Source of the DNA: Xenophilus sp. L33
GTDB lineage: Bacteria; Pseudomonadota; Gammaproteobacteria; Burkholderiales; Burkholderiaceae_C
Assembly (NCBI RefSeq): GCF_009765735.1
Contig: NZ_LMUW01000099.1
Span: forward strand, 1 to 33,960
Length of the DNA stretch: 33,960 nucleotides
Direction: 5' to 3'
Shown here piece after piece: positions 8,524-17,349 of this stretch (position 1 is its first letter; the number at the start of each line of letters is the position of its first letter). The notes below the pieces were generated by a model. That model saw only the letters and a program-made list of their open reading frames with translations, searched no databases and was not told the DNA's origin. The position numbers and the translations under genes were made by a program.

Positions 8524-8680
8524 CGGGTGGTTCTCCTGCAAAGAAAGGTCTTGTCAGGATTCGCAATCTACGCACAATCGCTGCCCTGCAGAAGGACTGA
8601 AAAGGCGAAGATTTGCGAATGGAAAACGGCGAACTTGCGAAGAATGCGAAAAATGCGAAAGCCGCCGGAGGCGCTAGCCG
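8524..8680. promoter_or_regulatory. Divergent prp promoter/operator region with repeated GCGAA sites
   Basis: This 157-bp region separates prpC (minus) from the regulator gene (plus) and is visibly less GC-rich than its surroundings. GCGAA occurs at 8605, 8615, 8629, 8637, 8646 and 8655. The last four spacings are 14, 8, 9 and 9 bases. The fuller form TTGCGAA is at 8613-8619 and 8635-8641, its variant ATGCGAA at 8644-8650 and 8653-8659, and an inverted copy TTCGCAA at 8560-8566. Regulators of the PrpR/RamB/ScfR type are known to bind TTTGCAAA-like sequences, so these are plausible binding sites for the adjacent regulator. No confident -35/-10 pair was assigned. Confidence 0.6.
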
Positions 8681-10132
8681 ATGAAGAAGACCTTCATGGG
8701 CGTGCGCCTGCGCAAGCTGCGCGCCGAGCGCGGCATGACGCAGGTCGCGCTGGCCCAGGCGCTCGGGCTGTCGCCGAGCTACCTCAACCAGCTCGAGCAG
8801 AACCAGCGGCCGCTCACCGTCGGCGTGCTGCTCCGCATCAGCCGCACGCTGGGCGTCGACGTGCAGCAGTTCTCCGAGGACGAGGAAGCGCAGCTGGTCG
8901 CCGGCCTGCGCGAAGCCCTGGCCGACAACCCGGGCGGCGAGCCGGTCGCGCTGCCGGAGCTGCGCGAGATCGCCTCGCAGATGCCCGCGGTCGGCCGTGC
9001 GCTGCTGGCCTTGCATCGTCGCAACCTGGAGGCCACGCAGCGGCTCGAAGCCCTGGCGCTGCAGCTGGGCGACGGCCGCACCGACATCGCGCCGCTGCAG
9101 GGCGCGCGGCCGATGGCCTTCGAGACGGTGCGCGACTTCTTCTTCGCGCACCAGAACCACTTCGACCCGGTGGACCGCGCCGCCGAGGCACTGGCCGCCG
9201 AGGCGAGCGCCGCCGGCGGCACGCGGGTCGACTGGCTGTCGCAGCGTCTGATGCAACGGCATGGCGTGCATCTGCTGGCAACGCGCGACGACGGCGACGA
9301 CAGCGACCCGCGCCAGCGCAGCTTCGACCCCGCCAGCCGGACCTTGCGCCTGGCCGCCTCGCTGGAGCCGGGCCAGCAGGCCTTCCAGCTCGCCACACAG
9401 CTCGCGCTGCTGGAGCAATCGGCGCTGCTCGATGCCCTGGTCGACACGCCGGAATTCCAGAACGACCCGCAGGCCCGCACGCTGGGGCGGATCGGCCTCG
9501 CGAACTACTTCGCCGGTGCGCTGCTGCTGCCCTACGCCGTCTTCCTGAAGGCGGCCGAGGCCCTGCGCTACGACATCGACCGGCTGTCGAGCCGCTTCGG
9601 CGTGGGCTTCGAGACGGTCTGCCACCGGCTGAGCACGCTGCAGCGGGCCGACGCGCCGGGCGTGCCCTTCTTCTTCATCCGCGTGGACCGCGCCGGCAAC
9701 ATCTCCAAGCGCCAGTCGGCGACGCACTTCCACTTCTCGAAGACCGGCGGCACCTGCCCGCTGTGGAACGTCTACGAGGCCTTCTCGCAGCCGGGCCGCA
9801 TCCTGCCGCAACTGGCCCGCATGCCCGACGGGCGCACCACCTTGTGGATCGCCCGCACCGTCTCCAAGGCGCAGGGCGGCTACGGCGCGCCGAGCAAGAC
9901 CTTCTCGGTGGCGCTGGGCTGCGACATCCGGCATGCGCCGCGGCTGGTCTACGCGCGCGGCCTGAACCTCGACGACCCGGACATCGCCACGCCGATCGGC
10001 ATGGGCTGCAAGGTCTGCGAGCGCGCGCACTGCCCGCAGCGCGCCTTTCCCTTCGTCGGCCGGCCGCTGGAAGCCAGCGAGAACGAGAGCCGCTTCGCGC
10101 CCTACCCGGCCGGGCCGTCGCAGCGCGGCTGA
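8681..10132 (+). CDS. XRE-family short-chain acyl-CoA-responsive regulator (PrpR/ScfR type)
   Basis: A 483-residue regulator. Residues ~8-62 are a Cro/CI-type helix-turn-helix (R-L-R-K-L-R-x-E-R-G-M-T-Q, then L-G-L-S-P-S-Y-L-N-Q-L-E-Q-N-Q-R-P-L-T). The middle carries the IrrE-like segment F-A-G-A-L-L-L-P-Y and the C-terminal half is the DUF2083-type domain (F-F-I-R-V-D-R-A-G-N-I-S-K-R, then G-G-T-C-P-L-W-N-V). Relatives such as mycobacterial PrpR control propionate genes in response to acyl-CoA. A C-K-V-C-E-R-A-H-C motif (Cys443, Cys446, Cys451) near the end could bind metal or an Fe-S cluster; that is an inference. GGAG lies upstream of the ATG. It is divergent from prpC and convergent with metE, six bases away, so regulation of the prp operon is the natural reading. 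Confidence 0.9.
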   Translation: MKKTFMGVRLRKLRAERGMTQVALAQALGLSPSYLNQLEQNQRPLTVGVLLRISRTLGVDVQQFSEDEEAQLVAGLREALADNPGGEPVALPELREIASQMPAVGRALLALHRRNLEATQRLEALALQLGDGRTDIAPLQGARPMAFETVRDFFFAHQNHFDPVDRAAEALAAEASAAGGTRVDWLSQRLMQRHGVHLLATRDDGDDSDPRQRSFDPASRTLRLAASLEPGQQAFQLATQLALLEQSALLDALVDTPEFQNDPQARTLGRIGLANYFAGALLLPYAVFLKAAEALRYDIDRLSSRFGVGFETVCHRLSTLQRADAPGVPFFFIRVDRAGNISKRQSATHFHFSKTGGTCPLWNVYEAFSQPGRILPQLARMPDGRTTLWIARTVSKAQGGYGAPSKTFSVALGCDIRHAPRLVYARGLNLDDPDIATPIGMGCKVCERAHCPQRAFPFVGRPLEASENESRFAPYPAGPSQRG

Positions 10133-10138
10133 CCGCGT

Positions 10139-12430
10139 TCAGGCGCCGGCGCGCAGTGTCTTCGCCGCCTCGACCATGTTCGCGAGCGCCGGGATCACCT
10201 CCGCCCACTGGCGCGTCTTCAGGCCGCAGTCGGGGTTGACCCAGAGGCGCCCGGCCGGGATCCGCTCGGCCGCCTTGCGCATCAGCTGCACGATGTGCGC
10301 CTGCGTCGGGATGTTCGGCGAATGGATGTCGTAGACACCGGGGCCGATCTCGTTCGGGTAGTCGAAGTGCTCGAAGGCGTCGAGCAGCTCCATGTCGGAG
10401 CGCGAGGTCTCGATGGTGATGACGTCTGCGTCCATCGCGGCGATCGATCCGATGATGTCGTTGAATTCCGAGTAGCACATGTGGGTGTGGATCTGCGTCT
10501 CGTCGTCCACGCCGTTGGCCGTGATGCGGAAGGCCTCGACCGCCCAGTCGAGGTAGCCCTGCCACTGCGACCTGCGCAGCGGCAGGCCCTCGCGCAGCGC
10601 GGCCTCGTCGATCTGGATCACGCGCACGCCGGCGCGTTCGAGGTCGAGCACCTCCTCGCGGATCGCCAGCGCCAGCTGCCTGCAGGACACCGCGCGCGGC
10701 TGGTCGTCGCGCACGAAGGACCAGTTGAGGATCGTCACCGGGCCGGTGAGCATGCCTTTCATCGGCTTCTTGGTGAGCGACTGCGCATATCGGATCCACT
10801 CGACCGTCATCGGCTTCGGCCGCGTGATGTCGCCGAAGAGGATCGGCGGCTTCACGCAGCGCGAGCCGTACGACTGCACCCAGCCGAACTCGCTGAAGGC
10901 ATAGCCTTCCAGCTGCTCGCCGAAGTATTCGACCATGTCGTTGCGCTCGGCTTCGCCGTGCACCAGCACGTCCAGGCCCAGCGCCTCCTGCTCGCACACG
11001 CTGCGGGCGATCTCGGCCTGCATCGCCGCGCGGTAGGCGGCCTTGTCGATCGCACCCGACTTGAATTGACTTCGCGCATGGCGGATCTCGGCGGTCTGCG
11101 GGAAGGAGCCGATGGTGGTGGTCGGGAAGGCCGGGAGCTTCAGCAGCGCCGCCTGCAGCGGTGCGCGCTCGGCGTAGCCGCTCTTGCGCTCACCCAGCCT
11201 GCCGTCGAGCTTCGCGAGCGCCGCCTTCACCGCCGGGTTGTGCACCCGCGGCGAAGCGCGCCGCGCCGCGATCGCGGCGGCGTTGGACGCCAGCGCATCG
11301 GCCACCGCGTCGCGTCCGTCGTCGAGCGCCTTCGCCAGCACGCGCAGTTCGTCCAGCTTCTGCAGCGCATAGGCCAGCCACGAGCGGATCTCCGGATCGA
11401 GCCTGCGTTCGCTGGCGAGGTCGACAGGCACGTGCAGCAGCGAGCAGGAGGGCGCGATCCAGAGCCGCTCGCCCAGCTTGTGCGCGAGCGGCTCGAGCCA
11501 GTCGAGCGCCGCGTTCAGGTCGGTCTTCCAGATGTTGCGGCCGTCGATGACGCCGAGCGACAGCACCTTGTGCGCCGGCATCAGGCCGATCAGCGGCAGG
11601 ACGTCCTCGCGGCCGTTCACCGCGTCGACGTGCAGGCCCGCGACCGGCAGGTTCGCCGCCAGGTACTGGTTGTCCTTCAACGGGCCGAAGTAGCTGGCCA
11701 GCAGCAGCTTGGCGGGGCTCGTCTTGAGCTGGTGGTAGGCGGTGTTGAAGGCGTGCTGCCAGTCGGCGTCCAGCTCGGTGGCGAGCAGCGGCTCGTCCAC
11801 CTGCACCCATTCGACCCCCTCGGCCGCCAGCGCGGCGAGCAGTTCGGCGTAGACGTCCAGGAGGCGCGGCAGCAGGGCCAGCTTGTCGGAATGGTCCTTG
11901 GCCTTGCCGATCGCCAGGTAGGTCACCGGCCCGACCAGGACCGGCTTGGCGCGCACGCCTTGCGCACGGGCCTCGGCCAGTTGCTCCGACAGGCGCGAGG
12001 CATCGAGCGCGAACTTCGTGTCGGCGCCGAACTCCGGGACGATGTAGTGGTAGTTGGTGTCGAACCACTTGGTCATCTCGCCGGCGGCCACGCCGCCGCA
12101 GCAGGCGGTCGCGTCCTCGGCGCCTTCGGCCGAGCGGCCGCGGGCGACGCGGAAGTAGTTGTCCAGCGCATCGCCGTGGAAGCCGCGCACCCGATCGGGC
12201 AGGTTGCCCAGGGTGAAGCTCATGTCGAGCACCTGGTCGTAGAAGGCGAAGTCGCCGACCGGCACCAGATCCAGGCCGGCCTGCTGCTGCCAGTGGCGCC
12301 GGCGCAGCTCGGCGCCGAGCGCCTTCAACGCATCGCGCGACGACGCGCCCTTCCAGTACGACTCCAGCGCGAACTTCAACTCGCGCTCTGCGCCGATGCG
12401 GGGAAAACCAAGATTGTGAGTACGGATCAT
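10139..12430 (-). CDS. metE: Cobalamin-independent methionine synthase MetE
   Basis: A 763-residue 5-methyltetrahydropteroyltriglutamate-homocysteine methyltransferase, making methionine in the cytosol without B12. The N-terminus ([15 protein letters not shown]) and the double-barrel layout are standard. The zinc ligands fall at His650 and Cys652 (T-H-M-C-Y-S-E-F), Glu674 (T-I-E-T-S) and Cys735 (N-P-D-C-G-L-K-T), each offset by nine from E. coli MetE. The offset comes at least partly from a slightly longer, Cys-Cys-containing stretch at residues ~100-115, before [13 protein letters not shown]. It is divergent from the MetR-type regulator, 110 bases away, the classical metE/metR arrangement. 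No cobalamin riboswitch fits in that short gap. Confidence 0.98.
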   Translation of the reverse strand: MIRTHNLGFPRIGAERELKFALESYWKGASSRDALKALGAELRRRHWQQQAGLDLVPVGDFAFYDQVLDMSFTLGNLPDRVRGFHGDALDNYFRVARGRSAEGAEDATACCGGVAAGEMTKWFDTNYHYIVPEFGADTKFALDASRLSEQLAEARAQGVRAKPVLVGPVTYLAIGKAKDHSDKLALLPRLLDVYAELLAALAAEGVEWVQVDEPLLATELDADWQHAFNTAYHQLKTSPAKLLLASYFGPLKDNQYLAANLPVAGLHVDAVNGREDVLPLIGLMPAHKVLSLGVIDGRNIWKTDLNAALDWLEPLAHKLGERLWIAPSCSLLHVPVDLASERRLDPEIRSWLAYALQKLDELRVLAKALDDGRDAVADALASNAAAIAARRASPRVHNPAVKAALAKLDGRLGERKSGYAERAPLQAALLKLPAFPTTTIGSFPQTAEIRHARSQFKSGAIDKAAYRAAMQAEIARSVCEQEALGLDVLVHGEAERNDMVEYFGEQLEGYAFSEFGWVQSYGSRCVKPPILFGDITRPKPMTVEWIRYAQSLTKKPMKGMLTGPVTILNWSFVRDDQPRAVSCRQLALAIREEVLDLERAGVRVIQIDEAALREGLPLRRSQWQGYLDWAVEAFRITANGVDDETQIHTHMCYSEFNDIIGSIAAMDADVITIETSRSDMELLDAFEHFDYPNEIGPGVYDIHSPNIPTQAHIVQLMRKAAERIPAGRLWVNPDCGLKTRQWAEVIPALANMVEAAKTLRAGA

Positions 12431-12540
12431 GAGACTGCCTTAGACATGCGACGGAAAGTGCGGAAAGCGCGATCCTAGGCAGCCGGTTCGATGAAGTAAA
12501 ATGGTCTTATTTCAACGATCGATCGATTTCATTCATACAT
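12431..12540. promoter_or_regulatory. metE/metR divergent control region
   Basis: This 110-bp region holds TGAA half-sites of the type bound by MetR: TGAA at 12492-12495 and TTCA at 12511-12514, 12528-12531 and 12532-12535. None forms the exact TGAA-N5-TTCA box. TAAAAT at 12497-12502 could be a -10 element for the plus strand. CTGCC at 12435-12439 and GGCAG at 12478-12482 can pair across about 40 bases. These are visual matches only. Confidence 0.4.
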
Positions 12541-13452
12541 ATGCTGGAGCGTATCCATCTGTCGATCGTGCAGGAGGTGGACCGGCTGGGCTCGTTGACC
12601 GCCGCCGCGGGCGCGCTCAACCTCACCCAGTCGGCACTCAGCCACGCGATGAAGAAGCTCGAGCAGCAGCTGGGCACCGACATCTGGCTGCGCGAAGGCC
12701 GCAGCCTCCGCCCCACCCAGGCCGGCGAATACCTGCTGGCGGTCGCCAGCCGGGTGCTGCCGCAGCTCGACCTCGCCGAGGAACGCCTGCGGCAATACGC
12801 GCAGGGCGAGCGCGGCGCCTTGCGCATCGGCATGGAATGCCATCCCTGCTACCAGTGGCTGCTCAAGGTGGTCGCGCCCTACCTGGCCGACTGGCCGGAC
12901 GTCGACGTCGACGTGAAGCAGAAATTCCAGTTCGGCGGCATCGGCGCGCTCTTCGGCTTCGAGATCGACCTCCTGGTCACGCCCGACCCGCTGCACAAGC
13001 CGGGTCTGCGCTTCGTGCCGGTCTTCGACTACGAGCAGGTGCTGGTCGTGAACAAGAGCCATGCGCTGGCCTCGGCCGCCTACGTCAGACCGAAGCAGCT
13101 GACCGCCGAGGTGCTGATCACCTACCCGGTCAGCGCCGAGCGGCTCGACATCTACAACCAGTTCCTGATGCCCGCCGGCATCACGCCCCGGCGCCACAAG
13201 ACGATCGAGACCACCGACATCCTGTTGCAGATGGTGGCCAGCGGCCGCGGCGTGACGGCGCTGCCGCGCTGGCTGGTGGACGAATACGCGGGCCAGTTGG
13301 ACATCGTGCCGGTGCGGCTGGGGCGGCACGGGCTGGCCAAGCAGATCTTTCTCGGCGGCCGGGAAGCGGACATGGAAGTCGACTACCTGCAGGCCTTTAT
13401 CGAACTGGCGCGCCGCCCGCCGACGCAGCCGGTGCAGCGGATGCAGCGATGA
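12541..13452 (+). CDS. metR: LysR-family regulator, MetR type
   Basis: A 303-residue LysR regulator. Residues ~1-60 are the winged helix-turn-helix (H-L-S-I-V-Q-E-V-D-R-L-G-S-L-T-A-A-A, then L-T-Q-S-A-L-S-H-A-M-K-K-L-E). The effector domain follows MetR: I-G-M-E-C-H-P-C-Y-Q-W-L-L near residue 98, then D-L-L-V-T-P-D-P and E-T-T-D-I-L-L-Q-M-V-A-S-G-R-G-V-T-A-L-P. MetR uses homocysteine as co-effector to activate metE and related genes, and the divergent metE supports that assignment. The start at 12541 matches the family N-terminus; no strong Shine-Dalgarno is visible. The downstream glgC is 74 bases away and has its own good ribosome site. Confidence 0.92.
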   Translation: MLERIHLSIVQEVDRLGSLTAAAGALNLTQSALSHAMKKLEQQLGTDIWLREGRSLRPTQAGEYLLAVASRVLPQLDLAEERLRQYAQGERGALRIGMECHPCYQWLLKVVAPYLADWPDVDVDVKQKFQFGGIGALFGFEIDLLVTPDPLHKPGLRFVPVFDYEQVLVVNKSHALASAAYVRPKQLTAEVLITYPVSAERLDIYNQFLMPAGITPRRHKTIETTDILLQMVASGRGVTALPRWLVDEYAGQLDIVPVRLGRHGLAKQIFLGGREADMEVDYLQAFIELARRPPTQPVQRMQR

Positions 13453-13526
13453 CCTACAGGCTCGGCGCGCGGTAATTCGGTACGATCGACGACGCCTGGC
13501 AATGCCAGCCAGAGCCAAGGAGAACC

Positions 13527-14846
13527 ATGCCGGAAGGCCCTCGCGTCACGACCCACCACCTGCTGAGGCGCACCATCGCGCTGGTCCTCGCGGCCGGCCG
13601 GGGCAACCGGCTCGGACCGCTGACCGAGCACCAGGCCAAGCCCGCGCTGCCCTTCGGCGGCAAGTTCCGGGTCATCGATTTCGCCTTGTCGAACTGCCTC
13701 AACTCGGGCATCCGCCGCATCGGCGTCATCACCCAGTACAAGTCGCAGACGCTGGTGCAGCACCTGCAGCGCGGCTGGAGCTTCCTGCGCAGCGAACTGC
13801 ACGAGATGGTCGAGGTGCTGCCGGCCCAGCAGCGCACCGACGAGGGCGGCTGGTACAGCGGCACCGCCGACGCCATCTTCCAGAACCTCGACATCCTGCA
13901 GGACACCCAGGCGCCGCACGACTACGTCATCGTGCTGCCGGGCGATCACGTCGCCAAGATGGACTATTCGATCCTGCTGCGCGAGCACGTCGACTACGGC
14001 GGCGGCTGCACCGTGGCCTGCGCCGAAGTGCCGCTCGCGCAGGCCCGCAGCCTGGGGGTGCTGAGCGTGGCGCAGGACCGCCGCGTGACCGCTTTCGACG
14101 AGAAGCCCGCGCAGCCGGCCCCGCTGCCCCACCGTTCCGACATGGCGCTGGTGAGCATGGGCATCTACGTCTTCGACGCGAGGTACCTGTACGAACTGCT
14201 GGAGACGGCGCACGCCGAGGCGGTGTCGTTCCAGGACTTCGGCCAGGACATCCTGCCGCGCGCGGTGGCCGCCGGCCGGCTCTTCGCGCATCCCTTTGCG
14301 CTGTCCAGCGTGTCGCGGGTGCCGCGGGCGCTCGGCGAGGCGCCCTACTGGCGCACCGTCTCGACCATCGACGAATACTGGGCCGCCAACCTCGACCTGG
14401 CCGCGGTCATCCCGAAGCTCGACATCTACGACACCGACTGGCCGGTCTGGACCGACCAGCAGCAGTTGCCGCCCGCCAAGTTCGTCATGGACCTCGACGG
14501 CGACAACGGCGTGGTGGTCAACACGATCGTCTCCGGCGGCTGCATCGTCGCCGGCTCGATGGTCAAGGACTGCGTGCTGTTCTCCAACGTGCGCATCGAG
14601 TCCTTCTGCGACCTGCTCGAAGTGGTGCTGCTGCCGGACGTGCAAGTCGGTGCCGGCTGCCGCCTGCGCCGCGCGGTGATCGACAGCGGCTGCGTGCTGC
14701 CCGCGGGCCTGTCGGTGGGCGACGACCCGCAGGAAGACGCCCTGCACTTCGAACGCAGCACGGCCGGTGTGGTGCTCGTCACGCGCGAGGCGCTGGCGCG
14801 GCGCGCGCTGCGCGTGCCGGCGGTCGCGCCGCCTGCCGCCGCCTGA
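13527..14846 (+). CDS. glgC: Glucose-1-phosphate adenylyltransferase-like protein (GlgC) with substituted active-site positions
   Basis: A 439-residue protein, starting at an ATG behind a strong AAGGAGA. It aligns along its length with bacterial ADP-glucose pyrophosphorylase, which makes ADP-glucose for glycogen: F-G-G-K-F-R-V-I-D-F-A-L-S-N-C, G-V-I-T-Q-Y, W-Y-x-G-T-A-D-A, the catalytic Asp140 in P-G-D-H, E-K-P (192-194), S-M-G-I-Y-V-F (210-216), D-F-G at 237-239, and a C-terminal left-handed beta-helix. Several usually fixed positions differ. The loop reads L-A-A-G-R-G instead of L-A-G-G-R-G, the activator lysine equivalent to E. coli Lys39 is His, and Y-W-R-D-V-G-T reads Y-W-R-T-V-S-T, with Thr277 at the position of E. 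coli Asp276. No other glg gene is in the window. Activity may be altered. Confidence 0.88.
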   Translation: MPEGPRVTTHHLLRRTIALVLAAGRGNRLGPLTEHQAKPALPFGGKFRVIDFALSNCLNSGIRRIGVITQYKSQTLVQHLQRGWSFLRSELHEMVEVLPAQQRTDEGGWYSGTADAIFQNLDILQDTQAPHDYVIVLPGDHVAKMDYSILLREHVDYGGGCTVACAEVPLAQARSLGVLSVAQDRRVTAFDEKPAQPAPLPHRSDMALVSMGIYVFDARYLYELLETAHAEAVSFQDFGQDILPRAVAAGRLFAHPFALSSVSRVPRALGEAPYWRTVSTIDEYWAANLDLAAVIPKLDIYDTDWPVWTDQQQLPPAKFVMDLDGDNGVVVNTIVSGGCIVAGSMVKDCVLFSNVRIESFCDLLEVVLLPDVQVGAGCRLRRAVIDSGCVLPAGLSVGDDPQEDALHFERSTAGVVLVTREALARRALRVPAVAPPAAA

Positions 14847-14864
14847 GAGGGCGCCCGAAAGCCC

Positions 14865-14887
14865 CGGCGACACGGCCGGTGTCGCCG
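14865..14887. terminator. Hairpin downstream of glgC
   Basis: CGGCGACAC and GTGTCGCCG pair perfectly over 9 bp around a 5-base GGCCG loop, 18 bases after the glgC stop. No T-run follows, so it is a strong structure with an uncertain terminator role. Confidence 0.45.
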
Positions 14888-14940
14888 CAACGCCGCATCG
14901 GTGTTGTGTATCGCCACCGTTGTTGCGCGGAATCGATGCG

Positions 14941-14985
14941 AGGGCCTGCGCCAGCGTCGATCGAGGCCCTTCCGGCGCCTAAAAT
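14941..14985 (+). promoter_or_regulatory. Inverted repeat and possible -10 element before the SGNH hydrolase gene
   Basis: AGGGCCT (14941-14947) and AGGCCCT (14964-14970) form a 7-bp inverted repeat with a 16-base centre. TAAAAT at 14980-14985 lies about 50 bases before the hydrolase start and resembles a sigma-70 -10 box. No convincing -35 was found. Confidence 0.3.
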
Positions 14986-15036
14986 CCTCGCCACGCCCGC
15001 TCGCGGCCTCGCCGTTGCCGGCGGCGGCCTTTTTCG

Positions 15037-16308
15037 ATGAAGTTTCCTGCTCTCGTCCTCGCCCTCTTCGCCGCAGCGCCCTGGCCCATCTTCGCGGCCG
15101 GCGCGCCCGCCACCGAAGCCGGCGACCGGACCTGGGTCGCGGCCTGGGCGACCGCGCTGCAGGAAATTCCCCAGCGCGCCGACCTGCCGCCGCTCTACCG
15201 GGCGCCCGAGGTGGCCGACCGCACGGTGCGGCAGATCGTCTATCCGACCCTCGACGGCAGCGTCGCGCGGCTGCACTTCAGCAACCGTTACGGCCGCACG
15301 CCGCTGGTGATCGGCGAGGTCCGGATCGCGCGCGCCTCCAACGCGGCCGAGGCCGATGCGACGGCGGCCACCAAAGTGAGCTTCGCGAACCGACCCTCGG
15401 TCACCCTGCCGCCGGGCGGCGAGGTCGACAGCGACCCGGTCCGCATCGAGATCGCGCGCGGCGCGCCCTACGCGGTCAGCATCTACACGCCGGCGCCGCA
15501 GTCGATGGTGGCCTGGCATCGCGTCGCCAACCAGGTGAACCGCGTATCAACGCCGGGCAACCACGCGGCCGACGAATCCGGCGCCGCCTACGGCACCCGC
15601 TTCACGCAGTCGGCCTGGCTGACCTCGCTGGCTGTGCAGGACGCCAATGCCGGCGGCGCGGTCGCCGCGATCGGCGACTCGATCACCGACGGCATGCGCT
15701 CCAGCCTGAACCGCAACCAGCGCTGGCCCGACGGCCTCGCGCGCCGGCTGGCGCAGGCCGGCGGCCCGCCGACCGCGGTCGTCGACCTCGGCATCAGCGG
15801 CAACCGGCTGCTGTCCGATTCGCCCTGCTACGGCGAGGCGCTGGCCCGCCGCTTCGGCCACGACGTGCTCGACAAGCCCGGCGTGAGCACCGCGATCGTG
15901 CTGGTCGGCATCAACGACATCAACTTCGCGTCCATGCCGGCGCATGCCGGGCTGGACTGCGACTTCCCGCACACCGCCGTCACTGCCGCCGACCTGATCG
16001 CCGGCTACAAGCAACTCGTCGCCGCGGGCCACCAGGCCGGCGTGCGGGTGCTGCTGGCGACCCTGACACCGGCTTCGCTGCCGCCGCCGCGCGAGCAGAT
16101 GCGGCTGCAGGTGAACCAGTGGATCCGCACCGGCGGCGCCGCCGACGGCACCATCGACTTCGACGCGGCGCTGCGCGACAGCGCCGCGCCGACCCGCCTG
16201 CAAGCCCGCTACGACAGCGGCGACCACATCCATCCGAGCGACGCCGGCTACGCGGCCATGGCCGACGCGGTGCCGCTCGATCTCCTGCATTCCCATCGAC
16301 GCCCATGA
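15037..16308 (+). CDS. Secreted SGNH/GDSL-family hydrolase
   Basis: A 423-residue protein with a Sec-type signal peptide (cleavage likely near residue 20, I-F-A-A-G). An N-terminal beta-rich part (~30-200) precedes the SGNH core. Block I is G-D-S-I-T-D-G with nucleophile Ser215, block II is G-I-S-G-N (252-256), block III is G-I-N-D with Asn293, and block V is D-H-I-H with Asp396 and His399. These enzymes cleave esters of lipids, polysaccharide acyl groups or other small acyl esters outside the cytoplasm; the substrate cannot be read here. The domain order (beta domain then SGNH) is typical of the large bacterial family. Its stop overlaps the start of the next gene as ATGA, so it heads a coupled unit. 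Confidence 0.92.
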   Translation: MKFPALVLALFAAAPWPIFAAGAPATEAGDRTWVAAWATALQEIPQRADLPPLYRAPEVADRTVRQIVYPTLDGSVARLHFSNRYGRTPLVIGEVRIARASNAAEADATAATKVSFANRPSVTLPPGGEVDSDPVRIEIARGAPYAVSIYTPAPQSMVAWHRVANQVNRVSTPGNHAADESGAAYGTRFTQSAWLTSLAVQDANAGGAVAAIGDSITDGMRSSLNRNQRWPDGLARRLAQAGGPPTAVVDLGISGNRLLSDSPCYGEALARRFGHDVLDKPGVSTAIVLVGINDINFASMPAHAGLDCDFPHTAVTAADLIAGYKQLVAAGHQAGVRVLLATLTPASLPPPREQMRLQVNQWIRTGGAADGTIDFDAALRDSAAPTRLQARYDSGDHIHPSDAGYAAMADAVPLDLLHSHRRP

Positions 16309-17336
16309 CCCTGAACACGATCGCATTCCCCCTGCCCGCGCGGCTCAAGACCGCTGCCCTCGGCCTCCTCGTCGGCTGCACGCTCGGCTGGAGCGCCGCC
16401 GCGAGCGCGGCCGCCAACGACAAGGTCATCGTGCTCGACTCGGCCGAGGCGCAGCTGACGCTGATCGACGCCGCGACCCACAAGGTGGTCGGCACCCAGC
16501 CGACCGGCAAGGAGCCGCATCACCTGCTGATCACGCCCGACAAGAGCTCGCTGCTGATCGCCAACTCGGTCTCCAACAACCTGATGCTGGTCGACCCGCG
16601 CACCGGCAAGCTGCAGCGCCAGATCGACCACATCGACGACCCCTACCAGCTGGGCTTCTCGCCCGACCACAAGTGGTTCGTGACCGCGGGCCTGCGGCTC
16701 GACCGGGTGGACGTCTATGCCTACGACGGCCAGAACTTCACGCTCGCAGGCCGGGTGCCGCTGGCCAAGACGCCCAGCCACATGACCTTCACCTCCGACA
16801 GCCAGACGGTGTTCATCACCCTGCAGGACACCGGCGAGCTGGCCGCGATCGACCTGGCGACCCAGAAGGTGCGCTGGCGCATGAAGGTCGGCGACACGCC
16901 CGCCGGCCTCTGGATGACGCCGGGCGACAAGTACCTGCTGGTCGGCATGACCGGCGAGGACGACGTCGCGGTGGTCGATTGGCGCAAGCAGCAGGTGGTC
17001 AAGAAGATCCAGACCGGCCGCGCGGCCCACAACTTCCGCTCGCTCGACGACGGCCAGCACGTGGCGGTGAGCAACCGGGTGGCCAACACCATCAGCATCA
17101 TCGACTACAACGCGCTGACCAAGGTCGAGGACATCACCGGCCTGATGCCCGGGCCCGACGACATGGAGCTGTCGGCCGACAAGCGCTACCTGTGGGTGAC
17201 CTTTCGCTTCGCCAAGCACGTCGGCATCATCGACATGAACACCCGCAAGCTGGTCGAGACCATCCCGGTCGGCCGCTCGCCGCACGGCATCTTCTTCGCC
17301 GACCGCGCGCCGGTGATGCCGCCCAACGCCGATTGA
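16305..17336 (+). CDS. Secreted YVTN-family beta-propeller repeat protein
   Basis: A 343-residue protein using the ATG at 16305, which overlaps the hydrolase stop by four bases. Residues 1-37 are a signal peptide ending in A-S-A-A-A, so it is periplasmic. The rest is a beta-propeller of ~40-residue blades with recurring patterns such as V-I-V-L-D-S-A-E-A-Q-L-T-L-I-D, A-T-H-K-V-V-G-T-Q-P-T-G-K-E-P-H, and closing blade I-I-D-M-N-T-R-K-L-V-E-T-I-P-V-G-R-S-P-H-G. This belongs to the YncE/YVTN group. No catalytic motif or haem-binding CxxCH is present, so a binding or scaffold role is likelier than an enzymatic one. Being coupled to the hydrolase suggests both act in the same compartment. Confidence 0.9.
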   Translation: MTLNTIAFPLPARLKTAALGLLVGCTLGWSAAASAAANDKVIVLDSAEAQLTLIDAATHKVVGTQPTGKEPHHLLITPDKSSLLIANSVSNNLMLVDPRTGKLQRQIDHIDDPYQLGFSPDHKWFVTAGLRLDRVDVYAYDGQNFTLAGRVPLAKTPSHMTFTSDSQTVFITLQDTGELAAIDLATQKVRWRMKVGDTPAGLWMTPGDKYLLVGMTGEDDVAVVDWRKQQVVKKIQTGRAAHNFRSLDDGQHVAVSNRVANTISIIDYNALTKVEDITGLMPGPDDMELSADKRYLWVTFRFAKHVGIIDMNTRKLVETIPVGRSPHGIFFADRAPVMPPNAD

Positions 17337-17349
17337 GCCCAGGACACCG

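Noticed and set aside
12492..12535. Exact MetR box (TGAA-N5-TTCA)
   Set aside because: Only half-sites with other spacings are present, so I list them as a low-confidence region rather than a defined site.
12431..12540. Cobalamin or S-adenosyl-type riboswitch upstream of metE
   Set aside because: The gap is only 110 bases, shared with a divergent promoter, and no conserved riboswitch core is visible; MetR control explains the layout.
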